DNA of 64,000 bases from Geobacillus stearothermophilus ATCC 12980 (GCF_030369615.1 NZ_CP128494.1:1026001-1090000); one strand, 5' to 3'; counted from the stretch's first letter, positions 1 to 9,627 are shown. Notes: a model not told the origin generated them from the letters alone. A program made the numbers and translations.

Positions 1-1
1 T

Positions 2-556
2 GAGACACGCATCATGTCCAACTTGTTCGACAAGGCGTTTGCCTATTGGCGCGATGCGTGGGAGTCGGTGGCGGAAATGGATCCGCTGTTTGTCGACTTT
101 GAGGTCAACCCGCAGTTTTTGCGCATGATCGCGCCGAACGATACGGTCGTTGTCATTTCGCTCAACACGCAAATCGGCGAGGCGCGTGGCATGATGAACG
201 TTTGCATTCCGCACGTCGTTTTGGAGCCGATTATGCCGCGGCTGTCGGTGCAGTACTGGATGCAGGCGCAAAAAAAAGAGCGTTCCCCCGAGGAAGCGGG
301 ACAAATTGAGCAAGGCATCCGCGCGGCTCAACTGCCGATTGTCGCCGAACTTGGCACAGCGGCTGTTACCGTCGGCGAATTTTTGCAGCTCGAGGTCGGA
401 GATGTCATCCAGCTCGGGCAGTCGATCCATGATCCGCTTGTCATCAAAATCGGCCATATTCCGAAATTTATCGGCCAACCGGGGAAACGGAACAAAAAGC
501 TGGCGGTGCAAATTTTAGCGATGATCGAGGGGGACGAAGCAGGACATGATGAATGA
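2..556 (+). CDS. fliM: Flagellar motor switch protein FliM (3' part)
   Basis: This is the C-terminal part of FliM, the switch protein that links the C-ring to the MotAB stator and binds phospho-CheY through an N-terminal peptide that lies outside the window. The frame is open from base 2, before the first ATG at 14, so the gene enters from the left; about 184 of roughly 330 residues are present. Visible parts are the end of the CheC-like middle domain (QIGEARGMMNVCIPHVVLEP) and the C-terminal SpoA domain (VGDVIQLGQSIHDPLVIKIG). The stop overlaps the fliY start, so the two are probably translationally coupled. Confidence 0.97.
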   Translation, partial: ETRIMSNLFDKAFAYWRDAWESVAEMDPLFVDFEVNPQFLRMIAPNDTVVVISLNTQIGEARGMMNVCIPHVVLEPIMPRLSVQYWMQAQKKERSPEEAGQIEQGIRAAQLPIVAELGTAAVTVGEFLQLEVGDVIQLGQSIHDPLVIKIGHIPKFIGQPGKRNKKLAVQILAMIEGDEAGHDE

Positions 557-1712
557 CGGGATGTTGTCGCAAGATGAAATCGATGCTCTGTTGCACGGAA
601 TGGACAGCCGTGACCGCGCACCGGCGCTTCACGATATTTTCACCCCGCTCGAGCAGGACGCTCTAGGGGAGATTGGCAATATTTCCTTTGGCAGCTCAGC
701 GACGGCGCTGTCCATGTTATTGAACCAAAAAGTCGAGATTACGACACCGAACGTCTCGGTGATCGAGCGGACGCGCGTCGCGGATGAGTTCCCGCGGCCG
801 TATGTCGCCGTTCAAGTCAATTACACGGAAGGGTTTCTCGGGACCAACTTGCTGGTCATTGAGCAGCGGGACGCCGCCATTATCGCCGATTTGATGCTTG
901 GCGGCGACGGAACGGCGCCCGACAGCGCGCTTGGGGAAATTCAGCTGAGCGCCGTGCAGGAAGCCATGAACCAAATGATGGGGTCAGCGGCGACGTCGAT
1001 GTCGACTGTTTTTGGCAAGCGGGTCGACATTTCCCCGCCGACGATCCATCTTCTTGATTTGAGCGAAGGAAAAGGTCTGGAATATTTGCCGGATGAAGAC
1101 TTTTTGATTAAAGTGTCGTTCCGGCTGAAAATCGGCACGTTAATTGATTCGAACATCATGCAGCTGCTGCCCGTTGATTTTGCCAAAGAACTGGTCACCT
1201 ATTTGCTTGGTGCGGCGGCAGGGGGGGAGGAAAACCGGCCTGAGCTGCCGGCCGGGGCGCCGCTGTCCGTGGAGCCGGAGCCGCAGCCCGCCTACGCCTA
1301 TGCGGAGGCCGGCGCCCCTTCTTCTCCGGCGGCGAACCGTTTCCCGGAGGCGCCGGCTGAGCGCCTGGATGAAGGCAAAAGCGCAGCCGGGCGGCATATT
1401 CAAGCAGCTGATTTTGCTGAGTTTGACGCCCCACCGCTTGCCGCAGCGGAGGCGCGCAATTTGGAGCTACTGTTTGATGTGCCGCTGCAAGTGACGGTTG
1501 AACTGGGACGGACGAAACGCTCGGTGCAAGAGATTTTGCAATTGTCCACCGGGTCGATCATCGAACTTGATAAGCTGGCCGGCGAGCCGGTCGACGTTTT
1601 TGTCAACAATAAGCTGATCGCCAAAGGCGAGGTGGTCGTGATCGATGAAAACTTCGGCGTGCGCATCACCGACATTGTCAGCCAAAGCGATCGGTTAAAA
1701 CGGCTAAAATAA
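546..1712 (+). CDS. fliY: Flagellar switch / CheY-P phosphatase FliY
   Basis: FliY is the Bacillus-type C-ring protein that combines a FliN module with a CheC-like CheY-P phosphatase. The protein has 388 residues. Residues 1-18 hold the CheY-binding peptide (LSQDEIDALLHG). The two phosphatase half-sites of the CheC family are E42/N45 (GEIGNISFG) and E139/N142 (VQEAMNQMMG). A low-complexity Pro/Ala/Glu linker covers about residues 228-300, and a SpoA (FliN) domain about 303-385. The start overlaps the fliM end by 11 bases. ATG 546 and ATG 549 are both possible starts. The linker is the least conserved part and is where length differs between species. Confidence 0.97.
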   Translation: MMNDGMLSQDEIDALLHGMDSRDRAPALHDIFTPLEQDALGEIGNISFGSSATALSMLLNQKVEITTPNVSVIERTRVADEFPRPYVAVQVNYTEGFLGTNLLVIEQRDAAIIADLMLGGDGTAPDSALGEIQLSAVQEAMNQMMGSAATSMSTVFGKRVDISPPTIHLLDLSEGKGLEYLPDEDFLIKVSFRLKIGTLIDSNIMQLLPVDFAKELVTYLLGAAAGGEENRPELPAGAPLSVEPEPQPAYAYAEAGAPSSPAANRFPEAPAERLDEGKSAAGRHIQAADFAEFDAPPLAAAEARNLELLFDVPLQVTVELGRTKRSVQEILQLSTGSIIELDKLAGEPVDVFVNNKLIAKGEVVVIDENFGVRITDIVSQSDRLKRLK

Positions 1713-1737
1713 TGTGCATGGCAGGAGGTAGGGAGAT

Positions 1738-2097
1738 ATGGCAAGAGTGCTTGTTGTCGACGATGCTGCGTTTATGCGGATGATGATTAAAGACATTTTG
1801 ACGAAGAATGGGCATGAGGTCGTCGCTGAAGCGGCGGACGGGAGACAGGCGGTCGAAAAATACAAGGAGACGCGCCCTGACATTGTGACGATGGATATTA
1901 CGATGCCGGAGATGGATGGGATTACGGCGCTTAAAGAAATAAAAAAAATCGATAGCAACGCCAAAGTGATCATGTGTTCGGCGATGGGGCAGCAGGCGAT
2001 GGTCATTGACGCCATTCAAGCCGGGGCGAAAGATTTCGTTGTCAAGCCGTTCCAGGCGGACCGCGTCATTGAAGCGATTAACAAAACGATCGGCTAG
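1738..2097 (+). CDS. cheY: Chemotaxis response regulator CheY
   Basis: Single-domain receiver of 119 residues that is phosphorylated by CheA and binds FliM/FliY; in Bacillus CheY-P favours smooth swimming. The fold residues are visible: acidic pocket D8/D9 (VVDDA), phospho-acceptor D53 (TMDITMPEMDG), switch residue S81 (MCSAMG) and K103 (VVKPF). An AGGAGG ribosome binding site sits 7 bases before the ATG. The gene lies between fliY and fliO as in B. subtilis, inside the long fla/che transcript. Confidence 0.98.
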   Translation: MARVLVVDDAAFMRMMIKDILTKNGHEVVAEAADGRQAVEKYKETRPDIVTMDITMPEMDGITALKEIKKIDSNAKVIMCSAMGQQAMVIDAIQAGAKDFVVKPFQADRVIEAINKTIG

Positions 2098-2115
2098 GCG
2101 ATTAGAGGTGAGGGG

Positions 2116-2778
2116 ATGTTGATGGCCATACGGCGATGGGCAGCGGGATTGCTGGCGGCAGCCATCTTGTTTGGGGCGCCGCCGGCGTCGGCTGTCCAAA
2201 GCCCGACGGTCGCCGATTGCCTGCAGCATCCGGATGCGTGCGGGCCGTCAACGCCGGAAGGGCAACAGACAAAACCGACAGCGAATCAATCGGCTGATGC
2301 GGTGTCTGCTTCCGATGTGCTCCGGCTCATCGGAGCGACCGCCTTTGTCCTCGTTCTTCTTTACGCTCTGTTAAAATGGCTTTCCCGCCGCCATTCACCT
2401 GCTTTCGGGTCAAAGGGTCTCATTGAGAATCTCGGTGGAACGAGCGTCGGGGCAAACCGCTCTGTTCAGCTCATCAAAGTCGGCAACCGGCTACTCGTCA
2501 TCGGCGTTGGCGATTCGATCCAGCTGCTGCGGGAAATCAGCAATGAAGACGAAATAAACGAACTGCTGGCGCAGCATAATGAGCGGCTCGAACGGATGGC
2601 CAGCTTCCACCCGTTTGGGTCCCGCCTTCGTGAATATTGGACAGCGAAAGCGAAACGGGGAAGCGATCCGGCTCCGTCCTTTTCCTCACTGTTTGCCGAG
2701 GAAATGAGCCGAATGGCCGACAGGCGGAATGAGTGGCTGAAGCGGTTGAAAGAGAAAGGAACGGCTGGCGATGAATGA
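2116..2778 (+). CDS. fliO: Flagellar export assembly protein FliO (Bacillus FliZ)
   Basis: FliO/FliZ assists assembly of the FliP export-gate pore. The product has 220 residues, with a Sec-type signal peptide (RR, then a hydrophobic core, predicted cut after ASA at residue 26), a short exported segment containing two cysteines, one membrane helix at about 68-89 and a cytoplasmic tail with the FliO-type core (GGTSVGANRSVQLIKVG). ATG 2116 follows GGTGAGGGG; ATG 2122 is an alternative start. The end overlaps the fliP start by 8 bases. FliO proteins are poorly conserved, so the call rests partly on position next to fliP. Confidence 0.92.
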   Translation: MLMAIRRWAAGLLAAAILFGAPPASAVQSPTVADCLQHPDACGPSTPEGQQTKPTANQSADAVSASDVLRLIGATAFVLVLLYALLKWLSRRHSPAFGSKGLIENLGGTSVGANRSVQLIKVGNRLLVIGVGDSIQLLREISNEDEINELLAQHNERLERMASFHPFGSRLREYWTAKAKRGSDPAPSFSSLFAEEMSRMADRRNEWLKRLKEKGTAGDE

Positions 2779-3439
2779 CTTTGTCCATATGTTTAACTCG
2801 ATGGCGCCCGAGCATGTCTCGACATCGGTGAAACTGCTTTTGCTTCTTACCATTTTGTCGGTTGCTCCCGGCATTTTGATCATGATGACGTGTTTTACGC
2901 GCATCGTCATCGTTTTGTCGTTCGTGCGCACGTCGCTTGGCACGCAGCAAATGCCGCCCAACCAAGTGTTGATCGGGCTGGCGCTGTTTTTGACGTTTTT
3001 CATCATGGCGCCAACATGGAAAGAGATTCACGATCAGGCGCTTGAGCCGCTGTTTGCCGAAAAAATTGATTTGGATGAGGCGTACGAACGCGCCGCTGTT
3101 CCGCTCAAGCAGTTTATGAGCCAACATACGAGACAGCAAGATTTGGCCTTGTTTTTATCATACAGCGGCGCCGGGCAGCCGAAAACGGTCAACGACATTC
3201 CGCTTACCGCGCTCGTCCCGGCGTTTGCGATCAGCGAGCTGAAAACCGCGTTTCAAATGGGCTTTATGATTTTCATCCCGTTTTTGGTCATCGATATGAT
3301 CGTTGCCAGCGTCTTGATGTCGATGGGAATGATGATGCTGCCGCCGGTGATGATTTCGCTGCCGTTTAAAATTTTGCTATTTGTTCTTGTCGACGGCTGG
3401 CATTTGGTCGTCAAATCGTTGTTGCAAAGCTTTCAATAA
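2771..3439 (+). CDS. fliP: Flagellar type III export gate protein FliP
   Basis: FliP forms most of the FliPQR export pore in the inner membrane. It has 222 residues, with an N-terminal amphipathic stretch, membrane segments at about 20-40, 50-80, 160-185 and 190-215, and the FliP core motif (IVIVLSFVRTSLGTQQMPPN). An extra cytosolic/exported loop follows the second segment. The gene overlaps fliO and is followed by fliQ after 15 bases, the fixed order in flagellar operons. Confidence 0.98.
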   Translation: MNDFVHMFNSMAPEHVSTSVKLLLLLTILSVAPGILIMMTCFTRIVIVLSFVRTSLGTQQMPPNQVLIGLALFLTFFIMAPTWKEIHDQALEPLFAEKIDLDEAYERAAVPLKQFMSQHTRQQDLALFLSYSGAGQPKTVNDIPLTALVPAFAISELKTAFQMGFMIFIPFLVIDMIVASVLMSMGMMMLPPVMISLPFKILLFVLVDGWHLVVKSLLQSFQ

Positions 3440-3454
3440 AGATGGGTGGCGTTT

Positions 3455-3724
3455 ATGAGTGCCGATTTTATCATCCGCCTTGCCGAACAAGGCGTCTACA
3501 TCGTGTTGATCGTTTGCGGCCCGTTGCTGCTGCTGTCGCTTGTTGTCGGGCTCGTTGTCAGCATTTTTCAGGCTGCGACCCAAATTCAAGAGCAGACGCT
3601 CGCGTTTGTCCCGAAAATCGTTGCTGTCCTGCTCGGGCTCGTCTTGTTCGGGCCGTGGATGCTCTCGAAAATGGTGTCGTACGTCCATGACATTTTCGCG
3701 AATTTGGCTTCATTTATAGGCTGA
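3455..3724 (+). CDS. fliQ: Flagellar export gate protein FliQ
   Basis: Small two-helix subunit of the export gate that wraps around FliP/FliR. The product has 89 residues with helices at about 14-38 and 50-75. The start chosen is ATG 3455 (MSADFIIRLAEQ), which gives the usual family length and sits about 6 bases after GGGTGG; an in-frame GTG at 3446 would add three residues but has no ribosome binding site of its own. The gene lies between fliP and fliR. Confidence 0.96.
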   Translation: MSADFIIRLAEQGVYIVLIVCGPLLLLSLVVGLVVSIFQAATQIQEQTLAFVPKIVAVLLGLVLFGPWMLSKMVSYVHDIFANLASFIG

Positions 3725-3727
3725 TCT

Positions 3728-4504
3728 ATGATGGAACAACTATGGACGTATTTTCCCGCGTTTTTGCTCATCTTCGCCCGCACCGCTTCGTTTTTTGCGG
3801 CCATGCCGCTCTTTTCGTACCGGACGGTGCCGGCTTCGTACAAGATTGGAATGGCGTTTTTTTTCAGCTGGCTTATGTTTTTGGCAGGGCCGAAGCCGTC
3901 GCTTCCATTGGATGATGTGTATGTATTGCTCGTCGTCAAAGAGGCGCTCGTCGGGCTGACGCTCGGCTTGATCGCGGCCATCGTCATGGCGGCTGTGCAA
4001 GTCGCCGGCGGCTTGATCGATTTTCAAATCGGGTTTGCCATCGCCAACGTCATCGATCCGCAAACCGGGGTGCAAAGCCCGTTGCTCGGGCAGTATCTTC
4101 ACTCGCTGGCGCTTTTGCTGCTGCTTATGCTTGACGGGCATCATTTGCTGCTTGACGGCTTGTTTTACAGCTATCACTGGCTGCCGCTTGACCGGTGGCC
4201 GCACATTGCCGACGGGCGGGCGGCTGAGTATGCGGTGCGCACGTTCGCGGCGATGTTTGCCGCCGCTGTGCAAATGGCTGCCCCGCTTGTCGGATCGCTC
4301 TTTTTGGTCGATGTGGCGCTCGGCCTCATCGCCCGCGCCGTGCCGCAAATGAATATTTTTGCTGTCGGGTTTTCGCTCAAGACAGCGGCTGCGTTTTTCA
4401 TGTTGTTTGCGGCGATCGGGGGAATGTTGACCGCGGCGCGCGAACTGTTTCAACTTATGTTTGTATCGCTGCGCGAGTTTATGCAGCTGTTGGGAGGCGC
4501 GTAA
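3728..4504 (+). CDS. fliR: Flagellar export gate protein FliR
   Basis: FliR completes the FliPQR pore. The 258-residue protein is strongly hydrophobic with about six membrane segments and carries the family motif around QIGFAIANVIDPQTGVQSP at residues 98-116. ATG 3728 and ATG 3731 are adjacent candidates and there is no strong ribosome binding site, so translation probably depends on coupling to fliQ, which ends 3 bases upstream. The next start (flhB GTG 4506) follows its stop by one base. Confidence 0.97.
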   Translation: MMEQLWTYFPAFLLIFARTASFFAAMPLFSYRTVPASYKIGMAFFFSWLMFLAGPKPSLPLDDVYVLLVVKEALVGLTLGLIAAIVMAAVQVAGGLIDFQIGFAIANVIDPQTGVQSPLLGQYLHSLALLLLLMLDGHHLLLDGLFYSYHWLPLDRWPHIADGRAAEYAVRTFAAMFAAAVQMAAPLVGSLFLVDVALGLIARAVPQMNIFAVGFSLKTAAAFFMLFAAIGGMLTAARELFQLMFVSLREFMQLLGGA

Positions 4505-4505
4505 C

Positions 4506-5588
4506 GTGGGCGAACGGCGGCTTGATTTGCAGTTTTTCGCCGGGGAAAAGACGGAAAAGGCGACGCCGCGCAAACGGCAAGAAGTGCGGGAAAAAGGCCA
4601 GGTCGCCAAAAGCAGCGATGCGGTGGCCGCCATCGTATTGCTCGCGCTGTTTCTCGTTTTGTCGCTGGCGGGAGCGTATGAGCGGGACGGGCTGCTGCGC
4701 ATGCTCGCGCGTGCGCTTTCCGATTATGCCGCCGCTCCGCTGACGATTGATTCGCTTCATGCCATCTTTCTCGACTGGCTTCGCCATGCGGCGCTTCTGT
4801 TAGCTCCATTTTTTGCTGCCGCCGTATTAGCGGCTGGGCTGGCCAACTTTTTGCAAGTCGGTGTCTTGTTTACCGCAGAGCCGCTCAAAATCGACGGAAA
4901 CCGCCTCAACCCGGTGCAAGGAATAAAACGGCTTTTTTCGCTGCGCGCCATTGTCGAGCTGTTAAAATCTGTGTTAAAAGCTGGAATCATCGGTGCGGTC
5001 GTGTTTATGCTCTTGCTCGTGGGATGGGACGAGCTCACGGCGCTTGCGGCCAGGCCGCCGGCCGCCATGCTTGCCATTGTCGGCGCGCTGACGGTGAAAA
5101 TGGGGCTGTATGCTGCGGCCGCGCTCTTGTTTTTGGCGTTGTTTGACTATTTGTACCAGCGGTTTGAGTTTGAACGAAACATCCGCATGTCGAAGCAAGA
5201 CATTAAAGATGAGTTCAAAAAGACGGAAGGCGACCCGCTCATTAAATCGCGCATTAAGCAAAGACAGCGGGAGATGGCGATGAGGCGGATGATGCAGGAG
5301 GTGCCGAATGCCGATGTTGTCATCACCAATCCCACCCATTATGCGGTAGCGCTGAAGTATGAAGATGGAAAAATGGAGGCGCCGGTTGTCGTGGCGAAAG
5401 GGGCTGACTATGTGGCGTTGAAAATAAAGGAAATTGCCAAGGCGAACGGCGTCGTGACGGTTGAAAATCGTCCGTTGGCGCAGGCGCTTTACCGGCAGAC
5501 GGACGTCGGCGACATGATTCCAGAGACGTTTTTTAAGGCAGTGGCGGAAATTTTGGCGTACGTCTACCGGCTCAAACGAAAAGGGTAA
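4506..5588 (+). CDS. flhB: Flagellar export switch protein FlhB
   Basis: FlhB controls the switch from rod/hook to filament export. The start is GTG 4506, preceded by GGGAGG at 4491-4496; it gives 360 residues, the same as B. subtilis FlhB. An upstream in-frame ATG at 4461 would lie inside fliR and adds residues absent from the family. The N-terminus carries the family motif LDLQFFAGEKTEKATPRKR, followed by four membrane helices and a cytosolic domain with the self-cleavage site NPTH (VITNPTHYAVAL), where cleavage occurs between N and P. Confidence 0.97.
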   Translation: MGERRLDLQFFAGEKTEKATPRKRQEVREKGQVAKSSDAVAAIVLLALFLVLSLAGAYERDGLLRMLARALSDYAAAPLTIDSLHAIFLDWLRHAALLLAPFFAAAVLAAGLANFLQVGVLFTAEPLKIDGNRLNPVQGIKRLFSLRAIVELLKSVLKAGIIGAVVFMLLLVGWDELTALAARPPAAMLAIVGALTVKMGLYAAAALLFLALFDYLYQRFEFERNIRMSKQDIKDEFKKTEGDPLIKSRIKQRQREMAMRRMMQEVPNADVVITNPTHYAVALKYEDGKMEAPVVVAKGADYVALKIKEIAKANGVVTVENRPLAQALYRQTDVGDMIPETFFKAVAEILAYVYRLKRKG

Positions 5589-5606
5589 CAGCAAGGGGAG
5601 AAAACC

Positions 5607-7652
5607 ATGCAAGCGCAGTTCAAAGATTTATCCGTGTTAATTATGGTTGTGCTCATCGTCGCCATGCTCGTCATTCCATTGCCGACATGGCTGCTGAGCG
5701 TTTTGATCATCATCAACATTTCCCTCGCCTTGCTCGTTTTGCTGACGGCGATGAACACGAAAGAGCCGCTTCAGTTTTCCGTTTTTCCGTCATTGCTGTT
5801 AGTGCTGACGTTGTTCCGGCTCGGGTTGAATGTCTCGACAACCCGTTCGATCTTAAGCAAGGGGGAAGCGGGCGGCGTCGTTGAGACGTTTGGGACGTTC
5901 GTCGTCGGCGGCGATGTCGTCGTCGGGTTTGTCGTGTTTTTGATTTTGGTCATTATTCAGTTCATTGTGATCACAAAAGGGGCGGAGCGTGTCTCGGAAG
6001 TGGCGGCCCGCTTTACGCTCGATGCGATGCCGGGCAAACAGATGAGCATTGACGCTGATTTGAACGCCGGCATGATCTCGGAGCAGGAAGCGCGCGAGCG
6101 GCGGGAAAAAATCGCCCAAGAGGCCGATTTTTACGGTGCGATGGACGGAGCGAGCAAATTTGTAAAAGGCGACGCCATCGCCGGCATTATTATCGTGATC
6201 ATCAATATGCTGTTTGGCATGGTGATCGGCGTTGTTGAGCAAGGAATGGACATGGCGGAGGCGGCGAAGCACTATACGTTGTTGACGGTCGGCGACGGAA
6301 TCGTCAGCCAGATTCCGGCGCTGTTGATTTCGACCGCGACCGGCATCATCGTCACGCGTGCGGCGTCTGACAGCAATTTAAGCGGCGACATTATGCGTCA
6401 GTTATTTGCGTTTCCGAAAATGTTGTACGTCACGGCGGGAACGATTTTCCTGCTCGGCTTGTTTACCCCGATCAACGATGCGTTGACAATGTCGATCGCC
6501 GGGCTGCTGGCATTTGGCGGCTATCGATTTGTCGAGCAGCAAAAACAGGGGGAAGCGGCTGCCGTCCAGCCGGATGAAGAAATAGCGGCGGCTGACGAAT
6601 TAAAAAGTCCGGAGAGCGTGATTCAACTATTGCATGTCGACCCGATCGAGTTCGAGTTCGGTTACGCGCTTATTCCGCTTGCGGATGCCGCCCAAGGCGG
6701 CGACCTGCTTGACCGGATCGTTATGATCCGCCGTCAGCTCGCGCTTGAGCTCGGCATCGTCGTTCCGGTTGTGCGCATCCGCGACAACATCCAGCTTCAG
6801 CCGAACGAATACCGAGTGAAAATTAAAGGCGAAGAGGTGGCGCGCGGCGAGCTGCTGCTTGACCATTATTTGGCGATGAGCCCCGGGATTGATGACGGAT
6901 CGGTCGAAGGGATTGACACGGTTGAACCGGCGTTTGGCCTGCCGGCGAAGTGGATCTCCGAGGCGGCCAAAGACCGCGCGGAAATGCTCGGCTATACGGT
7001 GGTCGATCCGCCGTCGGTCGTTTCGACGCATTTGACGGAAGTGCTCAAGGCCCACGCCCATGAACTGCTTGGGCGCCAAGAAACGAAACAGTTGATCGAT
7101 CATTTGAAAGAGTCGCACCCCGTGCTGGTTGAGGATGTCACACCGAATCCGCTGCCGGTCGGGGATGTCCAAAAAGTGCTTGCCAAGCTGCTGAAAGAGA
7201 ACGTGTCGATCCGCAATTTGCCGCTTATCTTTGAGGCGCTTGCCGACTTTGCCCGCCTGACCGCCGACACCGACTTGTTGACGGAATACGTCCGCCAGGC
7301 GCTGGCGCGGCAAATCACGAAGCAGTACGCCGTGCCGGGCGAACCGCTGCGTGTCATTACGCTTTCGGGCAAGGCGGAAAAAACGATTGCCGATGCGGTG
7401 CAGCAAACGGAGCACGGACGCTATTTGGCGCTTGATCCGGCGCGGGCGCAGGCGCTTGTCGAGGCGGTGGCGGCGGCGCTCGACCGCCACCCGTTCGCCG
7501 GCCAAACGCCGATCTTGCTCTGTTCTCCGGCGGTGCGCATGTATGTCCGGCAGCTGACGGAGCGCCATTTTCCGTCAATCCCGGTGCTGTCGTACAACGA
7601 GCTCGAAGCTGACGTCGAAGTTCAAAGCGTGGGGATGGTGGAAATCGAATGA
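5607..7652 (+). CDS. flhA: Flagellar export gate protein FlhA
   Basis: FlhA is the large membrane and cytosolic ring of the export apparatus that docks chaperone-substrate complexes. It has 681 residues: about eight N-terminal membrane helices (to about 310), the conserved cytosolic FHIPEP loop between them (DAMPGKQMSIDADLNAG, about 148-164), then the cytosolic ring domain. The ATG is preceded by AAGGGGAG. The stop overlaps the flhF start by 4 bases (ATGA). Confidence 0.98.
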   Translation: MQAQFKDLSVLIMVVLIVAMLVIPLPTWLLSVLIIINISLALLVLLTAMNTKEPLQFSVFPSLLLVLTLFRLGLNVSTTRSILSKGEAGGVVETFGTFVVGGDVVVGFVVFLILVIIQFIVITKGAERVSEVAARFTLDAMPGKQMSIDADLNAGMISEQEARERREKIAQEADFYGAMDGASKFVKGDAIAGIIIVIINMLFGMVIGVVEQGMDMAEAAKHYTLLTVGDGIVSQIPALLISTATGIIVTRAASDSNLSGDIMRQLFAFPKMLYVTAGTIFLLGLFTPINDALTMSIAGLLAFGGYRFVEQQKQGEAAAVQPDEEIAAADELKSPESVIQLLHVDPIEFEFGYALIPLADAAQGGDLLDRIVMIRRQLALELGIVVPVVRIRDNIQLQPNEYRVKIKGEEVARGELLLDHYLAMSPGIDDGSVEGIDTVEPAFGLPAKWISEAAKDRAEMLGYTVVDPPSVVSTHLTEVLKAHAHELLGRQETKQLIDHLKESHPVLVEDVTPNPLPVGDVQKVLAKLLKENVSIRNLPLIFEALADFARLTADTDLLTEYVRQALARQITKQYAVPGEPLRVITLSGKAEKTIADAVQQTEHGRYLALDPARAQALVEAVAAALDRHPFAGQTPILLCSPAVRMYVRQLTERHFPSIPVLSYNELEADVEVQSVGMVEIE

Positions 7653-8761
7653 AAGTGAAAAAATTTGTCGCCCCGTCGATGAACGAAGCGATGAAAATGG
7701 TCCGAGCCGAGCTCGGCCGCGATGCCGTCATTTTGCACTCGAAGGAGATTCAAACGGGCGGACTGTTCGGCTTGTTTGCCAAAAAGAAGATTGAGGTGTT
7801 GGCCGGCATCGATCCCGATCCACTGCCGCGCCGCGCGTCAGAGGCGAAGGCCCCCGCTTCTTCACGGCCGGCGGGGCGGGAGGAAGCGGACGGTTTGTTG
7901 GCCGCCGAGCTTCGGGAAGTGAAAGCGCTCGTCCGTCAAATGGCCGGCCGGACGTCGTCGCTGTTGTACCCGCCGCCGCTTATGGATGCGGAGCGGCGGC
8001 TGCTGCAGCAAGGCCTCGCCGATGGCTACATCCGCCAAGTGATGGACCGCCTGCTTGAGCGATGGTATGCGGACAAAAAAGAGAGATCCGCTGCTGCAGT
8101 TGCCGGCTGGGCGAAAGAAGCGGTGCGCGATCTTCTTTCGCCGCTCCCGTTCGCTGAAACGGCAGGAACGAAAAAATATCGCCTGCTGCTTGGCCCGACC
8201 GGAGTTGGAAAAACGACGACGCTTGCCAAAATGGCGGGGCGCGCGGTGCTTGAACATGAAAAAAAAGTCGGATTTATCACGACCGATACGTACCGGATCG
8301 CCGCGATCGACCAGTTGAAGACATATGCGCACATTTTGCAGGCTCCGCTCGAGGTGTGCTACAACGCCGATGACTTTCGGGCGGCTAAGCAGCGCCTGGC
8401 CGATTGCGACGTTGTGTTCATTGATACGGCCGGCCGCAATTTCCGCAACCCGCACTATGTTGCCGAGCTCCAGCAAACGATCGAGTTTGACAGCGAGACG
8501 GAAACGTTTCTCGTGTTCGCCGCCACCGGAAAATACAATGATATGAAAGCCATTTATGATCGCTTTTCCGTCCTCCCGATTGACCGGCTGATCGTGACGA
8601 AGCTTGATGAGACCGATACGTACGGCGCGGTCGTCAATTTTCTGCTCGAGAGCCGGGTTGGCGTTGCCTATTTAACGAATGGGCAAAACGTGCCGGACGA
8701 TATGGTGGAAGCGTCAGCCGACCGGTTTGTCCATCTGTTGTTTGGAGCGGATCGATGGTGA
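7649..8761 (+). CDS. flhF: SRP-type GTPase FlhF
   Basis: FlhF is a signal-recognition-particle family GTPase that sets flagellar number and position with FlhG. It has 370 residues: a variable basic N-terminal B domain, an N domain at about 100-170, and the G domain with P-loop GPTGVGKTT at 182-190, TTDTYRIAA, DTAGRN and TKLDET motifs. The start overlaps flhA by 4 bases and the end overlaps flhG by 7, which suggests tight translational coupling of the pair. Confidence 0.97.
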   Translation: MKVKKFVAPSMNEAMKMVRAELGRDAVILHSKEIQTGGLFGLFAKKKIEVLAGIDPDPLPRRASEAKAPASSRPAGREEADGLLAAELREVKALVRQMAGRTSSLLYPPPLMDAERRLLQQGLADGYIRQVMDRLLERWYADKKERSAAAVAGWAKEAVRDLLSPLPFAETAGTKKYRLLLGPTGVGKTTTLAKMAGRAVLEHEKKVGFITTDTYRIAAIDQLKTYAHILQAPLEVCYNADDFRAAKQRLADCDVVFIDTAGRNFRNPHYVAELQQTIEFDSETETFLVFAATGKYNDMKAIYDRFSVLPIDRLIVTKLDETDTYGAVVNFLLESRVGVAYLTNGQNVPDDMVEASADRFVHLLFGADRW

Positions 8762-9627
8762 GAGACCAGGCGGAACGGCTTCGCCGCGCGTTAAGCCGTC
8801 CACGGCGTCCGGCTTCGCCGCGGACGATCGCGGTGGCGAGCGGAAAAGGCGGAGTCGGCAAATCGAACCTTTCGCTCAATCTTTCCGTATCGCTCTCTGA
8901 ACTCGGGTTTCGCGTCCTGTTGCTCGATATGGACGTCGGCATGGGCAATATCGACATTTTGCTCGGTCAATCGTCGCCGCTTACATTGGCGGATTGGTTT
9001 TCCACTCGGCTGCCCCTTTCGGACATCGTCAAAAGCGGGCCGGGGCAACTATCATATATCGCCGGGGGGACGGGCGTTGCGCAATGGCGGACGTTGGATA
9101 TGGCGGGCATCGACTATTTTTTGGCTGAACTGCAGGCCCTTGCCTCGCGCTATGATTATCTCATTTTTGATATGGGGGCGGGGGCATCGGAAGAGCGTCT
9201 TTATTTTTTAAAGTCGGTCGACGATGTGTTCATCGTCACGACGCCGGAACCGACTGCGGTGACGGACGCCTATGCCATGATGAAATACATGCATGCCGCC
9301 GGCAGCGAAGCGCCGTTTTCGATCATTGTCAACCGCACGAGCTGCGGGCAAGAAGGGTATGGCGTCTTTCAGCGGCTGAAAGATGCGGCGGCGCGCTTTT
9401 TAAACAAACCGATTGCCCTGCTCGGCATTGTGCCGGAAGACCGGGTTGTCGCCCGCGCGGTCGTCAGCCAGATGCCGTTTGTCCTGCTTGACCCGAAGGC
9501 GAAGGCGAGCCAGGCTGTCCGCCAAATGGCTTGGCGCTATGCGATGGGCAGAGAGGGCGAGCCGGCGCCGCCGGGTCAAATCCCCCGCTTTTTTGCGATG
9601 CTGCGCCAATTTTTGCTAGAAAGGTAG
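8755..9627 (+). CDS. flhG: MinD-like ATPase FlhG (YlxH)
   Basis: FlhG is a ParA/MinD-type ATPase that stimulates the FlhF GTPase and limits flagellar number. It has 290 residues. The N-terminal DQAERLR motif (residues 4-10), which activates FlhF in this family, is intact, and the deviant Walker A KGGVGKS lies at 31-37. A hydrophobic and basic C-terminal segment (RFFAMLRQFLLER) fits a membrane-targeting helix. Confidence 0.96.
   Translation: MVRDQAERLRRALSRPRRPASPRTIAVASGKGGVGKSNLSLNLSVSLSELGFRVLLLDMDVGMGNIDILLGQSSPLTLADWFSTRLPLSDIVKSGPGQLSYIAGGTGVAQWRTLDMAGIDYFLAELQALASRYDYLIFDMGAGASEERLYFLKSVDDVFIVTTPEPTAVTDAYAMMKYMHAAGSEAPFSIIVNRTSCGQEGYGVFQRLKDAAARFLNKPIALLGIVPEDRVVARAVVSQMPFVLLDPKAKASQAVRQMAWRYAMGREGEPAPPGQIPRFFAMLRQFLLER

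Noticed and set aside
3740..4702. 320-residue ORF on the minus strand
   Set aside because: Reverse shadow of fliR and flhB; Lys/Arg/Gln/His-rich low-complexity translation without family features.
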